Origin: Gilliamella mensalis
Lineage (GTDB): Bacteria; Pseudomonadota; Gammaproteobacteria; Enterobacterales; Orbaceae
NCBI RefSeq assembly: GCF_900103085.1
Contig: NZ_FMWR01000011.1
Location: 22,424-86,423, forward strand
Length of the DNA: 64,000 nt
Direction of reading: 5' to 3'
The translations under genes were made by a program, and so were the position numbers. Position 1 is the stretch's first letter, and each line of letters starts with the position of its first letter. A model generated the notes under the pieces. That model was given only the letters and a program-made list of their open reading frames with translations, did not search any database and was not told where the DNA came from. Below are positions 19,689 to 30,245 of this stretch, in pieces.

Positions 19689-21140
19689 TTATCGATTATA
19701 AGCCGCATAACGTTTTTGTAGCTGCTTTAATTGATTGATTCTGGCATCAATTTTGGAAATCATTGTTTGATTGCCTTTGGTTTGGTTTTTAGCATTTTGT
19801 AGTAATTCAATGGCTTGTTGAAATTGTCCTTCTAATGCAATTGCTTCGGCTTGAGCACTCATTTCTTGAGCCCTTGAATGTAACCCTCCATAAGCTGTAA
19901 TGAGTAATTCCCAGCCATTGCTATCATCATTGTGGTCAAAAGTGTAGCGATGCAACAAGCTGACGGCTTGTTGATAGTTTCTATTTTTTATATACGCATT
20001 AGCTAAATTCAATTGCAATGCTGAGCTATCTGGTACTTTTTTTAATGCCACTTGTAGGCGAGTAATTGCAGCACTACTATTGTTGAGTGCTAAATCAATA
20101 TCAGTCATTAAATCAATATACCAAATATTATTAGGGTCACTGTCTAATAATGGTTGTAGTTGTTGTTTTGCTTTTTGATTATTGCCACTCAAGTTGTCAG
20201 CTAAAGCACTACTATAGATAATGGCTGTTTTACTTTGTTCATCATTCAGTTTTTGGTAATCTTCAATTAATCGTTTTGTCGTATTTTTATTTTTCGCCAT
20301 TAATATTGCTAATCTTGATTTTGCTAAATAATAGCTTAGCGATGACGGCACATTTTTTTTACTATATTGCATCGAACGACTGCGAATATCAGTTAATCGG
20401 CTATTAGGTAATGGGTGAGTAAGTAAAATTTCAGGGGCTTTGCTACTAAAACGGTTCTGATCGGCGAGTTTTTGTAAAAATTCAGATGAAGCATAAGGAT
20501 CAAATCCAGCTTTAGCAAGCGTTCTTAAACCGACACGATCAGCTTCTTGTTCATTACTTTGTGTAAAACTAATCCTATTTTGAGCAGAGCCAGCCATAGT
20601 ACTGGTCATTGCTGCCATACCAGCTTCGGGATTGGCTAATGTTAGTAATAAAGACCCCAGTGTTGCGCCCCAAACATAAGGGCTATTACGTTTTTGGTTC
20701 TCCATTGCTCTGGCCAAATGACGTTCGGTGACATGTCCAATTTCGTGAGCCATAACAGAGGCTAATTGGCTTTCATTGTCGGTATCTAATATGAGCTTAG
20801 AATGAATAACAACATTTCCACCAAAAAAAGCGAATGCATTAAGTACATCACTTTTCATAATATAGAAATGAAAAGGTGTTTTTACTGATTCAGATTTAGC
20901 GACTAATTTATTACCTAAATCATTAATATATTGATTTAAAACAGGATCGTTTATTATGGGCGCACCCGCTCGTAACATTCGCATATAATAATCGCCCATT
21001 TCCATCTCTTGACCGATAGTTAGTGTTGTGGCTGCGGCAGTGCCAATATCGGGAAGATTGATGTTATCCGCATAAACGATAGATGTATGTTGTAATAACA
21101 ATGAGGTGGAAAGTACAAATGCGATGGCTTTTTTTAACAT
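19689..21140 (-). CDS. bepA: Beta-barrel assembly-enhancing protease BepA
   Basis: BepA (YfgC) is a periplasmic M48 metalloprotease and chaperone that helps LptD and other outer-membrane proteins fold, and degrades them when misassembled. The protein has a signal peptide (LKKAIAFVLSTSLLLQHTSIVYA), the zinc motif MAHEIGHVTERH, the third ligand in NEQEADRVGLRTLAKAGFDP, and C-terminal TPR repeats (about residues 300-470, with QLNLANAYIKNRNYQQAVSL). An ATG at 21140 gives 483 residues (487 in E. coli); a TTG four codons upstream is less likely. Confidence 0.94.
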   Translation of the reverse strand: MLKKAIAFVLSTSLLLQHTSIVYADNINLPDIGTAAATTLTIGQEMEMGDYYMRMLRAGAPIINDPVLNQYINDLGNKLVAKSESVKTPFHFYIMKSDVLNAFAFFGGNVVIHSKLILDTDNESQLASVMAHEIGHVTERHLARAMENQKRNSPYVWGATLGSLLLTLANPEAGMAAMTSTMAGSAQNRISFTQSNEQEADRVGLRTLAKAGFDPYASSEFLQKLADQNRFSSKAPEILLTHPLPNSRLTDIRSRSMQYSKKNVPSSLSYYLAKSRLAILMAKNKNTTKRLIEDYQKLNDEQSKTAIIYSSALADNLSGNNQKAKQQLQPLLDSDPNNIWYIDLMTDIDLALNNSSAAITRLQVALKKVPDSSALQLNLANAYIKNRNYQQAVSLLHRYTFDHNDDSNGWELLITAYGGLHSRAQEMSAQAEAIALEGQFQQAIELLQNAKNQTKGNQTMISKIDARINQLKQLQKRYAAYNR

Positions 21141-21284
21141 TATTTCAACCAATTGGAATAAGATTTTTATGGTTCTATTTTAGCCGAAAAAAAGAACTAT
21201 ATCACTTTGAATTTATCATTAGAGTGCTTAGTTTATTTGCGGTAATAAGCATAAAAAGGCACTGTTCTTAATTATTGAAATGGC

Positions 21285-21324
21285 AAAATAACAACAACCG
21301 TATTGACACGGTTGTTGTTATTTT
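21285..21324. terminator. Bidirectional intrinsic terminator downstream of proS
   Basis: A perfect 16-bp stem (21285-21300 with 21309-21324, loop TATTGACA) carries AAAATAA at the left and TTATTTT at the right end, giving a U-tract in either direction. It starts about 15 bases after the proS stop, so it most probably terminates proS on the minus strand. Confidence 0.85.
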
Positions 21325-21338
21325 CATAATCAAATTTA

Positions 21339-23060
21339 TTATGCCTTATGCTGACGATTTTTGATAAATTCAATAATATTATCAACGTTTACCATTTCTT
21401 TATTACCACCAGCACGATGTTTGTATTCAACTTCGCCATTTTCAAGATTGCGCTCACCAATTACTATCGAGTGTGGAATGCCTATTAGTTCCGCATCAGC
21501 AAACATCACACCTGGGCGCTCTTTACGGTCGTCAAAGAGTACCTCAATGCCAGCTGCTTGTAGATCAGCGTAAAGTTTTTCAGCTGTTGCTTGGACTTTT
21601 TCTGATTTGTGCATATTCATTGGAATAATCACGACACTAAATGGCGCAATCGCTTCTGGCCAAACAATACCACGTTCATCATGACATTGTTCAATTGCCG
21701 CAGCCACAATTCGGCTTACACCAATCCCATAGCAACCCATGATCATGACGTGATTTTGCCCATCTTCACCTTGTACAGTGGCTTTCATTGCTTGTGAGTA
21801 TTTTGTACCAAGTTGGAAGATATGCCCAACTTCAATACCGCGTTTGATTTGTAATGTTCCTTTGCCATCAGGACTGATGTCACCTTCAACCACGTTGCGG
21901 ATATCTTCAATACGTGGCAGGGCAACGTCGCGCTGCCAATTAATATTAAAATAATGTTTATGATCAATATTGGCACCAGCGCTAAAATCGCTCATAACGG
22001 CCACATCGCGATCAATAATAATTGGCATATTTAAGTTAATTGGACCTAATGATCCTGGTCCAGCATTAACTAACGCGCGGATCTCTTCTTCGGTTGCAAA
22101 TTCTAGTGGTGAGGCTACGATATCAATTTTTTCGGCTTTGATTTCGTTTAAGGTGTGGTCTCCACGGACTAATAGCGCAACAAGTTGGTGACCGCTTTCT
22201 TTTGTGGCTTTCACCATTAGGGTTTTCACGGTTTTTTCAATTGGTAAATTGAATTGTTCAACTAATTCTTCAATTGTTTTGGCGTTTGGTGTATCAACCA
22301 GTTCCATTGCTTTAGTCGGCGCTGAGCGTTTTTGTGTTGGCGCTTGTGCTTGTGCCATTTCGATATTAGCCGCATAGTCCGATTCTGTTGAAAACACGAT
22401 GTCGTCTTCACCACTGTCGGCCAATACTTGGAACTCATGTGACCAGTTACCACCAATCGATCCAGTGTCAGCGCGCACTGCTCTAAAGTTTAAACCTGCG
22501 CGTGTAAATACTGCACTATAGGCTTTATACATATCATCATAAGTTTCTTGCAATGATGCTTGTGTGGTATGGAAAGAGTATGCATCTTTCATAATAAATT
22601 CACGCGAACGCATCACACCAAAACGTGGGCGTACTTCATCACGAAATTTAGTTTGAATTTGATAGACATTAAGTGGTAATTGTTTGTACGAACTGACTTC
22701 ATTACGGAGTAAGTCAGTAATCACTTCTTCATGGGTTGGTCCTAATACAAAATCACGATCACCACGGTCTTTAATCCGTAGTAGTTCAGGACCATATTGT
22801 TCCCAACGTCCACTTTCTTGCCAAATATCAGCAGGTTGTACAACGGGCATGAGTACTTCTATTGCGCCTGCTTTGTTCATCTCTTCACGAACAATATTTT
22901 CTACTTTTTTAAGGACTCGGTAACCAGTGGGAAGCCAAGTATATAAACCAGCAGCCACTTTACGGATCATGCCGGCACGTAACATTAATTGATGGCTAAT
23001 GACTTCTGCATCAGCGGGGGTTTCTTTTAACGTTGAAAGAAGATATTTACTGGTTCGCAT
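21339..23060 (-). CDS. proS: Prolyl-tRNA synthetase, prokaryotic type with editing domain
   Basis: ProS charges tRNA-Pro with proline. The 573-residue protein matches the E. coli enzyme (572). Class II motif 1 lies in [19 protein letters not shown] sequence at the N-terminus ([20 protein letters not shown]), motif 2 in [20 protein letters not shown], and motif 3 in [17 protein letters not shown]. The insertion (INS) editing domain, related to YbaK, spans about residues 225-385 and deacylates Ala-tRNA(Pro). The trans-editing partner YbaK is at 7977. The C-terminal anticodon domain ends [10 protein letters not shown]. Confidence 0.98.
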   Translation of the reverse strand: MRTSKYLLSTLKETPADAEVISHQLMLRAGMIRKVAAGLYTWLPTGYRVLKKVENIVREEMNKAGAIEVLMPVVQPADIWQESGRWEQYGPELLRIKDRGDRDFVLGPTHEEVITDLLRNEVSSYKQLPLNVYQIQTKFRDEVRPRFGVMRSREFIMKDAYSFHTTQASLQETYDDMYKAYSAVFTRAGLNFRAVRADTGSIGGNWSHEFQVLADSGEDDIVFSTESDYAANIEMAQAQAPTQKRSAPTKAMELVDTPNAKTIEELVEQFNLPIEKTVKTLMVKATKESGHQLVALLVRGDHTLNEIKAEKIDIVASPLEFATEEEIRALVNAGPGSLGPINLNMPIIIDRDVAVMSDFSAGANIDHKHYFNINWQRDVALPRIEDIRNVVEGDISPDGKGTLQIKRGIEVGHIFQLGTKYSQAMKATVQGEDGQNHVMIMGCYGIGVSRIVAAAIEQCHDERGIVWPEAIAPFSVVIIPMNMHKSEKVQATAEKLYADLQAAGIEVLFDDRKERPGVMFADAELIGIPHSIVIGERNLENGEVEYKHRAGGNKEMVNVDNIIEFIKNRQHKA

Positions 23061-23432
23061 AAATTTATCCCGAAAATAATTTATTTATAAATATAATAAA
23101 AATGTGAGCTAGTTTAGCAGTACCAAGCACAACACTAAAGTAATTTTATCGCTATTTTAAATATAAAACTAACGGTAAAACCTTAAAACAACATTAAATA
23201 AACGTTTTTTAGGTTATTGGTCGACCGTAAGTTATTTTACGATATAGGTGCCAATTCTTTTGTCTATGAATTCTTAGTTATTGTCATTTAGCCGTCAATG
23301 CAATTTGCAATAAAACGGTAGATTGTTTTATTTAGTAAAAATCAAAATTGATACTTTATTCGTTTTTAATTTGTTTGGTATCAAATTGAATATCATTTAT
23401 TATATTGATTATATTTGATTTTTAATTGATAG
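23061..23432. other. Intergenic region between divergent proS and sdaC
   Basis: This AT-rich stretch separates proS from the divergent sdaC promoter. Apart from a weak CGTAA/TTACG inverted repeat near 23226-23243 nothing was recognised. It must contain the proS promoter. Confidence 0.35.
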
Positions 23433-23475
23433 TGTGATTGAGATCACTTTGTAATAGTCGTTCATTTGATATTAT
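23433..23475 (+). promoter_or_regulatory. CRP site and class II promoter of sdaC
   Basis: TGTGATTGAGATCACT at 23433-23448 is a near-perfect CRP core (TGTGA-N6-TCACA with one mismatch). Its centre is at 23440.5. A TATTAT -10 hexamer at 23470-23475 predicts a start near 23482, placing the CRP centre at about -41.5, the class II activation position. This predicts cAMP-CRP activation of serine uptake and catabolism. Confidence 0.8.
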
Positions 23476-23509
23476 ATTTACAGCATATTTAATTAAGGAG
23501 TAGTATAAA

Positions 23510-24814
23510 ATGAGTAAGTTAATGACTAACAAAGCTGTAATAGAGTCAAAGAATGGATCAGTATTACCCAAATGGCAAAAAAGTGATACATTATGGATGC
23601 TTAGCCTGTATGGTACCGCGATTGGTGCTGGCGTGCTTTTTCTACCAATTAATGCGGGGGTAGGCGGATTAATTCCATTATTGGTTATGCTGGTTCTTGC
23701 TTTTCCAATGACATTTTTTGCTCACCAAGCTTTGTGTCGATTTGTATTATCAGGCAAAAGTCGTGAAGGTGATATCACCGTTGTGGTTGAAGAGGCTTTT
23801 GGGCGAACAGCAGGAAACTGGATAACAGTGCTTTATTTTTTTGCAATTTATCCGATATTATTAGTCTATAGTGTTGGCATTACTAACACGGTAGATAGTT
23901 TTATGGTTCACCAACTAGGAATGGAATCACTACCACGAGCTTTACTTTCATTTGTTTTAGTTGCATTTTTAATGTCAATTGTTCACTTTGGTGAAGAACT
24001 TATTGTTAAAGTTATGTCTATATTGGTTTTTCCATTTATTGCTGTTTTAATGATTTTAGCTTTATTTTTAATTCCGCAATGGCATGGTGAAATTTTTGCT
24101 AATTTATCTTTTGGCAGTAATGGTAGTGATGGTGAACAAAGTATTTTAATGACACTTTGGCTAGTAATTCCTGTTATGGTTTTTGCCTTTAATCACTCGC
24201 CGATTATTTCATCTTTAGCTGTTGCTAAACGTAAAGAATATGGTGAAATTTATGCTGCTCCAAAATGTACTAAAATTATTGCAGCAAGTAATATAATGAT
24301 GGTTGTCACAGTTATGTTTTTTGTTTTTAGCTGTGCATTTTGTTTAACTCCAGCAGAGCTTTTAGAAGCGAAAGCGCAGAATATTTCAACGCTATCTTAT
24401 TTGGCTAATCGTTTTAACTCACCTGTTATTGAATATATTGGTCCTCCAATTGCCTTTATTGCTATGGCAAAATCGTTTTTAGGCCATTATCTAGGTGGTA
24501 AAGAAGGTTTTAACGGTATTGTTAATAAAGTCTTGCGTAGCCGCAATAAAACAATTTCAGAAAAGAAACTTGATAAACTTGCTATTGTATTTATGTTTGT
24601 AACAGCATGGGGCATTGCCACACTAAATCCTAGTATTTTAGGTCTTATTGAATCACTTGGTGGTCCTATTTTAGCGATATTATTGTTTTTAATGCCGATG
24701 TATGCAATTCATAAATTACCTGTATTAGCAAAATATCGGGGAAAACCAAGTAATGTGTTTATAGTTGCTATGGGGCTAGTTGCGATTTCAGCTGCTATCT
24801 ATAATTTATTATAA
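23510..24814 (+). CDS. sdaC: Serine transporter SdaC (HAAAP family)
   Basis: SdaC is an inner-membrane proton-coupled serine importer. The 434-residue protein has about eleven membrane helices and matches E. coli SdaC (429) in stretches such as LYGTAIGAGVLFLPINAGVG, LAFPMTFFAHQALCRFVLSG and FFAIYPILLVYSVGITNTV. AAGGAG at 23495-23500 precedes the ATG. The serine deaminase gene follows after 291 bases, as in the E. coli sdaCB operon, and a strong CRP site lies upstream. Together they take up serine and turn it into pyruvate and ammonia. Confidence 0.95.
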   Translation: MSKLMTNKAVIESKNGSVLPKWQKSDTLWMLSLYGTAIGAGVLFLPINAGVGGLIPLLVMLVLAFPMTFFAHQALCRFVLSGKSREGDITVVVEEAFGRTAGNWITVLYFFAIYPILLVYSVGITNTVDSFMVHQLGMESLPRALLSFVLVAFLMSIVHFGEELIVKVMSILVFPFIAVLMILALFLIPQWHGEIFANLSFGSNGSDGEQSILMTLWLVIPVMVFAFNHSPIISSLAVAKRKEYGEIYAAPKCTKIIAASNIMMVVTVMFFVFSCAFCLTPAELLEAKAQNISTLSYLANRFNSPVIEYIGPPIAFIAMAKSFLGHYLGGKEGFNGIVNKVLRSRNKTISEKKLDKLAIVFMFVTAWGIATLNPSILGLIESLGGPILAILLFLMPMYAIHKLPVLAKYRGKPSNVFIVAMGLVAISAAIYNLL

Positions 24815-25105
24815 AATTGATTAGATGGTTAATAACCACCTATTTATGCAATAAATAAAACCCGTCGATATTCATCGATGGATAAAAAGTCTATTGGTAA
24901 ACTTGACTAACTGTAAAATAAACATTAATTACTAATGAATATTAAAAACTTATTTTCATAATCTTTAAAAGTGATGCTTAGCTATCACTATGACAATTAA
25001 TGCGATGTGTTGATGAGGTTATTTTTATTTAACTAGTAAAAAAATTTATAAAGTTATAACTAGGTCATCAGTATTAATTTTTTTTGGCATCAAAAAGGAA
25101 AAAAT

Positions 25106-26473
25106 ATGAGTTCAGTATTTGAAATATTTAAGATAGGTATTGGTCCTTCAAGTTCGCATACAGTAGGGCCAATGAGAGCAGGGAAGGCATTTATCGATCA
25201 ACTAATCGATAATGATATGATGTCATCAGTAACAAAAATTGTAGCTGATGTTTATGGTTCTTTGTCATTAACAGGTAAAGGGCACCAAACTGATATTGCT
25301 ATCATTATGGGGTTAGCGGGTGAAAAACCTGATACTGTTAATATTGATAATATCCCGGTTTTTATGGAAAAATTAAGCCAAACTCACCGTTTACCGATTT
25401 ATCATAATCGTTACGAAATCGACTTTGCTTTGGATAGTTGTATGGTGTTTCATTCTAACTTTTTGCCATTACATGAAAATGGCATGACGTTAAGTGCCTA
25501 TAATGGTAATACATTACTATTGCAAAAAACGTATTATTCCATTGGCGGTGGTCAAATTGTTGAGGCAGAAAATTTTGGTCAACAAAAGCAAGATTCAGTA
25601 AAACTTCCTTATCCATTTTCTTCCGCTGCACAACTATTAAAACATTGTGAAGATAATTCATTGTCAATTTCCAGTATTATGATGAAAAATGAGTTGCAAT
25701 TACACAATTATGAAGAAATTGAAGATTATTTTTCTCGCGTTGGGCAAACGATTTTGGAATGTATCAAGCGTGGAATAAATACTGAAGGACTATTACCTGG
25801 ACCACTAAAAGTTCCACGTCGTGCGTTTTCGTTATATCGTCAATTATCTACTACCAAAGATAAAATTATTAGTGATCCAATGGTGATTATTGATTGGGTA
25901 AATATGTTTGCACTTGCCGTTAGTGAAGAAAATGCGGCCGGTGGGCGAGTGGTGACGGCGCCAACAAATGGTGCATGTGGCATTATACCTGCGGTGCTTG
26001 CTTATTATGATAAATTTATTAATCCGGTTACGCCCGATATTTATATCCGATTTTTTCTAACTTGTGGTGCGATAGGACAACTTTATCAAATTAATGCGTC
26101 TATTTCTGGTGCTGAAGTTGGATGTCAAGGAGAAGTTGGCGTTGCTTGTTCTATGGCTGCAGCAGGACTTGCTGAGCTTTTAGGGGGGAATCCTGAGCAA
26201 GTTTGCATGGCTGCCGAAATTGCAATGGAGCATAACTTAGGATTGACCTGCGATCCAGTTGCTGGTCAAGTGCAGGTACCTTGTATTGAGCGTAATGCCA
26301 TTGCTGCAGTAAAATCAATCAATGCAACAAGAATGGCTTTAAGACGAATTACTGCGGCAAAAGTATCATTAGATAAGGTGATTAAAACCATGTATGAAAC
26401 AGGAAAAGATATGAACGCAAAATATCGAGAAACATCACGTGGTGGACTAGCAATTACGGTTCATTGTAATTAG
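25106..26473 (+). CDS. sdaB: L-serine ammonia-lyase, iron-sulfur dependent
   Basis: This enzyme deaminates L-serine to pyruvate and ammonia. The 455-residue protein matches E. coli SdaB/SdaA (454-455): an N-terminal beta domain beginning [20 protein letters not shown], and an alpha domain with the [4Fe-4S] cysteines in [28 protein letters not shown] and [10 protein letters not shown] cysteine is also present at the penultimate-but-one C-terminal position (VHCN), as in type 2 serine dehydratases. The symbol sdaB is chosen from its position after sdaC; the sequence does not clearly separate SdaA from SdaB. AAAGGAAAAA precedes the ATG. The 291-base gap from sdaC holds no terminator I can see, so read-through is likely. 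Confidence 0.93.
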   Translation: MSSVFEIFKIGIGPSSSHTVGPMRAGKAFIDQLIDNDMMSSVTKIVADVYGSLSLTGKGHQTDIAIIMGLAGEKPDTVNIDNIPVFMEKLSQTHRLPIYHNRYEIDFALDSCMVFHSNFLPLHENGMTLSAYNGNTLLLQKTYYSIGGGQIVEAENFGQQKQDSVKLPYPFSSAAQLLKHCEDNSLSISSIMMKNELQLHNYEEIEDYFSRVGQTILECIKRGINTEGLLPGPLKVPRRAFSLYRQLSTTKDKIISDPMVIIDWVNMFALAVSEENAAGGRVVTAPTNGACGIIPAVLAYYDKFINPVTPDIYIRFFLTCGAIGQLYQINASISGAEVGCQGEVGVACSMAAAGLAELLGGNPEQVCMAAEIAMEHNLGLTCDPVAGQVQVPCIERNAIAAVKSINATRMALRRITAAKVSLDKVIKTMYETGKDMNAKYRETSRGGLAITVHCN

Positions 26474-26557
26474 ATGCGTTATTGTTGCATCTAATCCGCC
26501 GATTTTACAATCGGCTAAGATTTAAACTGTAGCTCATGCAATTTCCAGCACAACAAC

Positions 26558-26835
26558 TTATTCTATTTTTACTGTGTATTGATTTTTTCGTTTGGCTACT
26601 CTGTTTTGCTCTGATGAAATAATAGGGATAACTTCGTTATAAGTAAGCAACTTATTAAGCTGAGCAAGTTCACTTAATCCACGAAGAGCACAAATCAAGG
26701 TTTATAATGTGATCAATTTATCATGCTTAATATGTTTTATTATTGCAATACTAATTCCAGTTTTTTCAGCCTGTTTTGCTAAGATAATGTTGTAATTCTT
26801 TCTACTTTTATTTTGCGGCATAACATAGTAATCAT
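26558..26835 (-). pseudogene. Decayed XRE-family (HipB-like) regulator
   Basis: The minus strand encodes a recognisable but broken HTH regulator. From an ATG at 26835 the frame reads MITMLCRKIKVERITTLS and stops. A shifted frame continues LAKQAEKTGISIAIIKHIK, then an in-frame TAA where a Glu codon is expected (LITL-stop-TLICALRGL), then SELAQLNKLLTYNEV to a natural stop at 26558. The pattern 'basic helix, LAxxAxxTGIS, TLxxxLRxLxxLxxL' is typical of XRE proteins with a HipB-like C-terminus. At least one frameshift and one nonsense change make it non-functional. Homology was judged by eye; no kinase/toxin partner remains. Confidence 0.55.
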
Positions 26836-26919
26836 TTCGCTAGTTTTATTTATGAAATATCTTTCTTATATGAGATGCCATGTGATGTAGCTTATTTCAT
26901 ATTGCTATTAACATTGCCA

Positions 26920-28311
26920 TTAATTTAATGGCAATTTTTCTTGATCTTTGATTTGTTGCTTTTCTAGGCTTTCTAAAATTTTGTTATGAATACCGCCAAA
27001 ATCACCATTACTCATAATTAAAATTGCATCTGTTGGTCGAGCTGATTTTGTGATCATTTCAACCAATAAATCAATATCACCGGTCCAGTAAGCGGGTTGA
27101 ATACATGCTTCAACCACATCTGCTACTAACCAAGGTAGCTGTTCAGGTTGAAAGATGAAAATTTCGTCAGCACGTCCAAGTGATGGAGCCAGTTCATCTT
27201 TAGATACCCCTAATTTCATTGTGTTTGAGCGGGGTTCAAGTACGACTAAAATACGGCGATTAGCGCCAATTTTACTGCGTAATGCTTCTAAAGTAGCTAA
27301 AATTGCCGTTGGATGATGAGCAAAGTCGTCATAGATTTCGATGTTATTAACTTCACCATACAGCTCTAAACGTCTTTTTGCATTAATAAACGAGCCTAAT
27401 GCTAAGCAAGCATCAACTGGATCAATGCCCACATTATGAGCGGCTGCAATTGCCATTAATGCATTATGCATATTATGTTCGCCAACTAATGCATATTTTA
27501 CTTCGCCTACTTTTTTATTGTTATACAAAACAGCAAAATGGCTTGCATCGTTATTCATACGTTGAGCTAACCAGCCAGTTTCTGATTCAGTAAAGGTTTG
27601 TTCGCTCCAGCAGCCTTTTGCTAATACTTGTTTTAAATTTACATCATCTTGTGGTGCGATGATAAGTCCTTTACTTGGCACTAAACGAACTAAGTGGTGA
27701 AACTGTTTTTGAATTGAACTAAGATCATCAAAAATATCTGCATGATCAAATTCTAAATTGTTCATGATCAATGTTTTAGGGCAGTAGTGCATAAATTTTG
27801 AACGTTTATCAAAGAATGAACAGTCATATTCGTCCGCTTCAATGACAAAAAAATTACCTTCACCTAATCTTGCTGATACATCAAAATTACCCGGCACACC
27901 ACCAATAATAAAACCTTGTTTATAATTTTGTTTTTCTAAAATCCAATTGATCATACCGGCTGTTGTGGTTTTGCCATGTGTGCCAGCAACAGCAATGACC
28001 CAGCGATCGCGTAACACGTTATCATGTAGCCATTGCGGTGCTGAAATATAAGGAATGTTATTATCCAAGATATATTCAACGCAAGGATTACCTCTTGATA
28101 GGGCATTGCCAATGATGACTAAATCAGGTGTAGATGTGAGTTGTGATGGATCATATCCTTCAATAATATCAATGTGTTCTTTCTGTAAAAGTGTACTCAT
28201 TGGCGGATAAATATTTTTATCTGAACCTGTTACTTTATGACCTAGGGAACGGGCTATTAATGCAATCCCTGCCATAAATGTGCCACAAATCCCAAGAATA
28301 TGAATATGCAT
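26920..28311 (-). CDS. mpl: UDP-MurNAc:L-Ala-gamma-D-Glu-meso-DAP ligase
   Basis: Mpl attaches recycled murein tripeptide to UDP-MurNAc in cell-wall recycling. The 463-residue protein (457 in E. coli) begins MHIHILGICGTFMAGIALIA and has the Mur ligase ATP site IAVAGTHGKTTTAGM, EADEYDCSFFDKRSKFMHY with NNLEFDHADIF, the substrate-binding region DDFAHHPTAI, and the C-terminal LEPRSNTMKLG and SNGDFGGIH. An AAGG site precedes the ATG at 28311. Its presence implies a DAP-type Gram-negative wall. Confidence 0.97.
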   Translation of the reverse strand: MHIHILGICGTFMAGIALIARSLGHKVTGSDKNIYPPMSTLLQKEHIDIIEGYDPSQLTSTPDLVIIGNALSRGNPCVEYILDNNIPYISAPQWLHDNVLRDRWVIAVAGTHGKTTTAGMINWILEKQNYKQGFIIGGVPGNFDVSARLGEGNFFVIEADEYDCSFFDKRSKFMHYCPKTLIMNNLEFDHADIFDDLSSIQKQFHHLVRLVPSKGLIIAPQDDVNLKQVLAKGCWSEQTFTESETGWLAQRMNNDASHFAVLYNNKKVGEVKYALVGEHNMHNALMAIAAAHNVGIDPVDACLALGSFINAKRRLELYGEVNNIEIYDDFAHHPTAILATLEALRSKIGANRRILVVLEPRSNTMKLGVSKDELAPSLGRADEIFIFQPEQLPWLVADVVEACIQPAYWTGDIDLLVEMITKSARPTDAILIMSNGDFGGIHNKILESLEKQQIKDQEKLPLN

Positions 28312-28429
28312 TTTAAATCCTTAACGTTGTATAAATATGATATAGATGATGTTGGGCTATCATTGTCGATTTGACTACTAATCAGATGTAAATTTAGCAC
28401 AATCTTTAATTATAATCGATTCTACCTGC

Positions 28430-30166
28430 TTATGCGATAGACCATAGATGTTTAATCATTAATTGTGGTGCTTGGTTACCACGAAACTCATCTATATCGA
28501 GATGATAAACTGCTTTTACATTTTTTATTGATTGATCTGGCCATTGCTGTCGATTTACATTAAAAAATATCCCCTCAATAAGTGGACCACCATTTTGGGG
28601 TTCTAATACTAATTTTAGGTGTTTGTTGGCCAATAATCGTTGCTGATGAATAGTAAACTCACCATCAAAAATGGGAGCACCAAATCCTTCGCCCCATGGA
28701 CCTGATTCTTTTAACTGCTTGGCAATGTGGTAAGTAAGATCTTGACTGTCTATTTCACCATCAGTTTCAATGATAGGTTCTAGCAAATCAGGTTTTAAAT
28801 GTGTGTCTAAAAGAGTCTCAAAGCTACTTTTAAAACGTTGTAAATCTTCTTCACGAATAGTTAATCCCACAGCCATTGCGTGACCGCCAAAGCTTACTAT
28901 TAAATCAGGATGTTGCTGATTTAATTCATCGATGAGATCACGTAGATGAACGCCCGGAATTGAGCGACCAGAACCTTTTAAAAAACCATCTTGAGTTGAT
29001 GCGAACGATATAACGGGTCGATAATATTTATCTTTTAAACGTGAAGATAGGATCCCAATAATACCTTGATGCCATTCAGGATGGTAAAACACAAGTAAGT
29101 GAGGAATTGATATGTTTTGTTTTTCGATTTCTTGAATAAACGATAAAGCTTCTTTATGCATCGTTTGTTCAATGAGCTTGCGATCATTATTGAGATTATC
29201 AAGATCGGTGGCTTTGTTGATAGCGGAATCATAATTATCGCAAAGTAATAATTGAACACCCAATGCCATATTGTCCATTCTGCCTGCAGCGTTTAATCTG
29301 GGCGCTATATAAAAAGCCAAATCTGTTGAAGTTAAAGAAGTTCGATCTTTTTTAGCGATATGTAATAAGGCTTTGATACCTTCACTACAATATCCAGATC
29401 GAATTCTATTTATACCTTGGTGAACTAAAATACGATTATTATGATCGAGTTTAACTACGTCAGCAATAGTACCCAAAGCAACTAAATCTAATAAATTTGC
29501 CACATTATATTCGGTCAAATTATTATCTGCGAACCAATTTTCTTGTCGTAGTTTTGCGCGTAAAGCCAGCATCAAATAAAAAGCTACACCAACACCGGCT
29601 AAATGCTTAGACGGGAAAGAACAGTTTGGTAAATTAGGATTGATTATGGCATCGGCGTTCGGTAACTGTTCTGGGCATAAATGGTGATCGGTAATAATCA
29701 CCGATAAGTTTGATCTTTTTGCAAAATCAACAGCTTCATTAGCTGAAATGCCGTTGTCAACGGTAATAATGAGCTGTGTATTTTGTAAAATGGCTTTTTT
29801 AACAACCGAAACGCTTAACCCATATCCATCGTCAAAGCGATCTGGAATGATATAATCAACAAAAAGGCAGCCCATATTTTTTAGTGCTTTGATAGTTAAG
29901 GCAGTGCTTGTCGCGCCATCGGTATCAAAATCGCCAACAACCATAATGCGCTTATTATTCTTCATTGCTAAATAAAGAATTTCAACGGCTTTATCAATAC
30001 CCGCTAATTTATTGTAATTGAATAGATTGCGAGTAGTATAGTCGAGCTCTTGCATGCTAGAAATACCACGCAATGCATAAATTCGCTGTAATAATAACGG
30101 AATATCATCAGGAAATTCTGGATATACTTCAGGTAATTTGCGATGTATTAATCTATTATTTTTCAT
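28430..30166 (-). CDS. recJ: Single-stranded-DNA-specific exonuclease RecJ
   Basis: RecJ is a 5'-3' single-strand exonuclease used in RecFOR recombination, mismatch repair and base-excision repair. The 578-residue protein (577 in E. coli) shows the DHH-family motifs: VVGDFDTDGATSTAL (motif I), VDNGISANEAVDFA (motif II), ITDHHLCPEQLPNADAIINP (DHH motif III), LDLVALGTIADV, and the DHHA1 region with SFGGHAMAVGLTI. It follows xerD and dsbC on the same strand, the same order as E. coli xerD-dsbC-recJ. Confidence 0.97.
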   Translation of the reverse strand: MKNNRLIHRKLPEVYPEFPDDIPLLLQRIYALRGISSMQELDYTTRNLFNYNKLAGIDKAVEILYLAMKNNKRIMVVGDFDTDGATSTALTIKALKNMGCLFVDYIIPDRFDDGYGLSVSVVKKAILQNTQLIITVDNGISANEAVDFAKRSNLSVIITDHHLCPEQLPNADAIINPNLPNCSFPSKHLAGVGVAFYLMLALRAKLRQENWFADNNLTEYNVANLLDLVALGTIADVVKLDHNNRILVHQGINRIRSGYCSEGIKALLHIAKKDRTSLTSTDLAFYIAPRLNAAGRMDNMALGVQLLLCDNYDSAINKATDLDNLNNDRKLIEQTMHKEALSFIQEIEKQNISIPHLLVFYHPEWHQGIIGILSSRLKDKYYRPVISFASTQDGFLKGSGRSIPGVHLRDLIDELNQQHPDLIVSFGGHAMAVGLTIREEDLQRFKSSFETLLDTHLKPDLLEPIIETDGEIDSQDLTYHIAKQLKESGPWGEGFGAPIFDGEFTIHQQRLLANKHLKLVLEPQNGGPLIEGIFFNVNRQQWPDQSIKNVKAVYHLDIDEFRGNQAPQLMIKHLWSIA

Positions 30167-30245
30167 ATGTTATATGCTAGCGCATTCGCACTAGCATGTT
30201 TTTTTACCTTCGATTTAAGTTTAAAAAACCATAATTTTTTAATGG

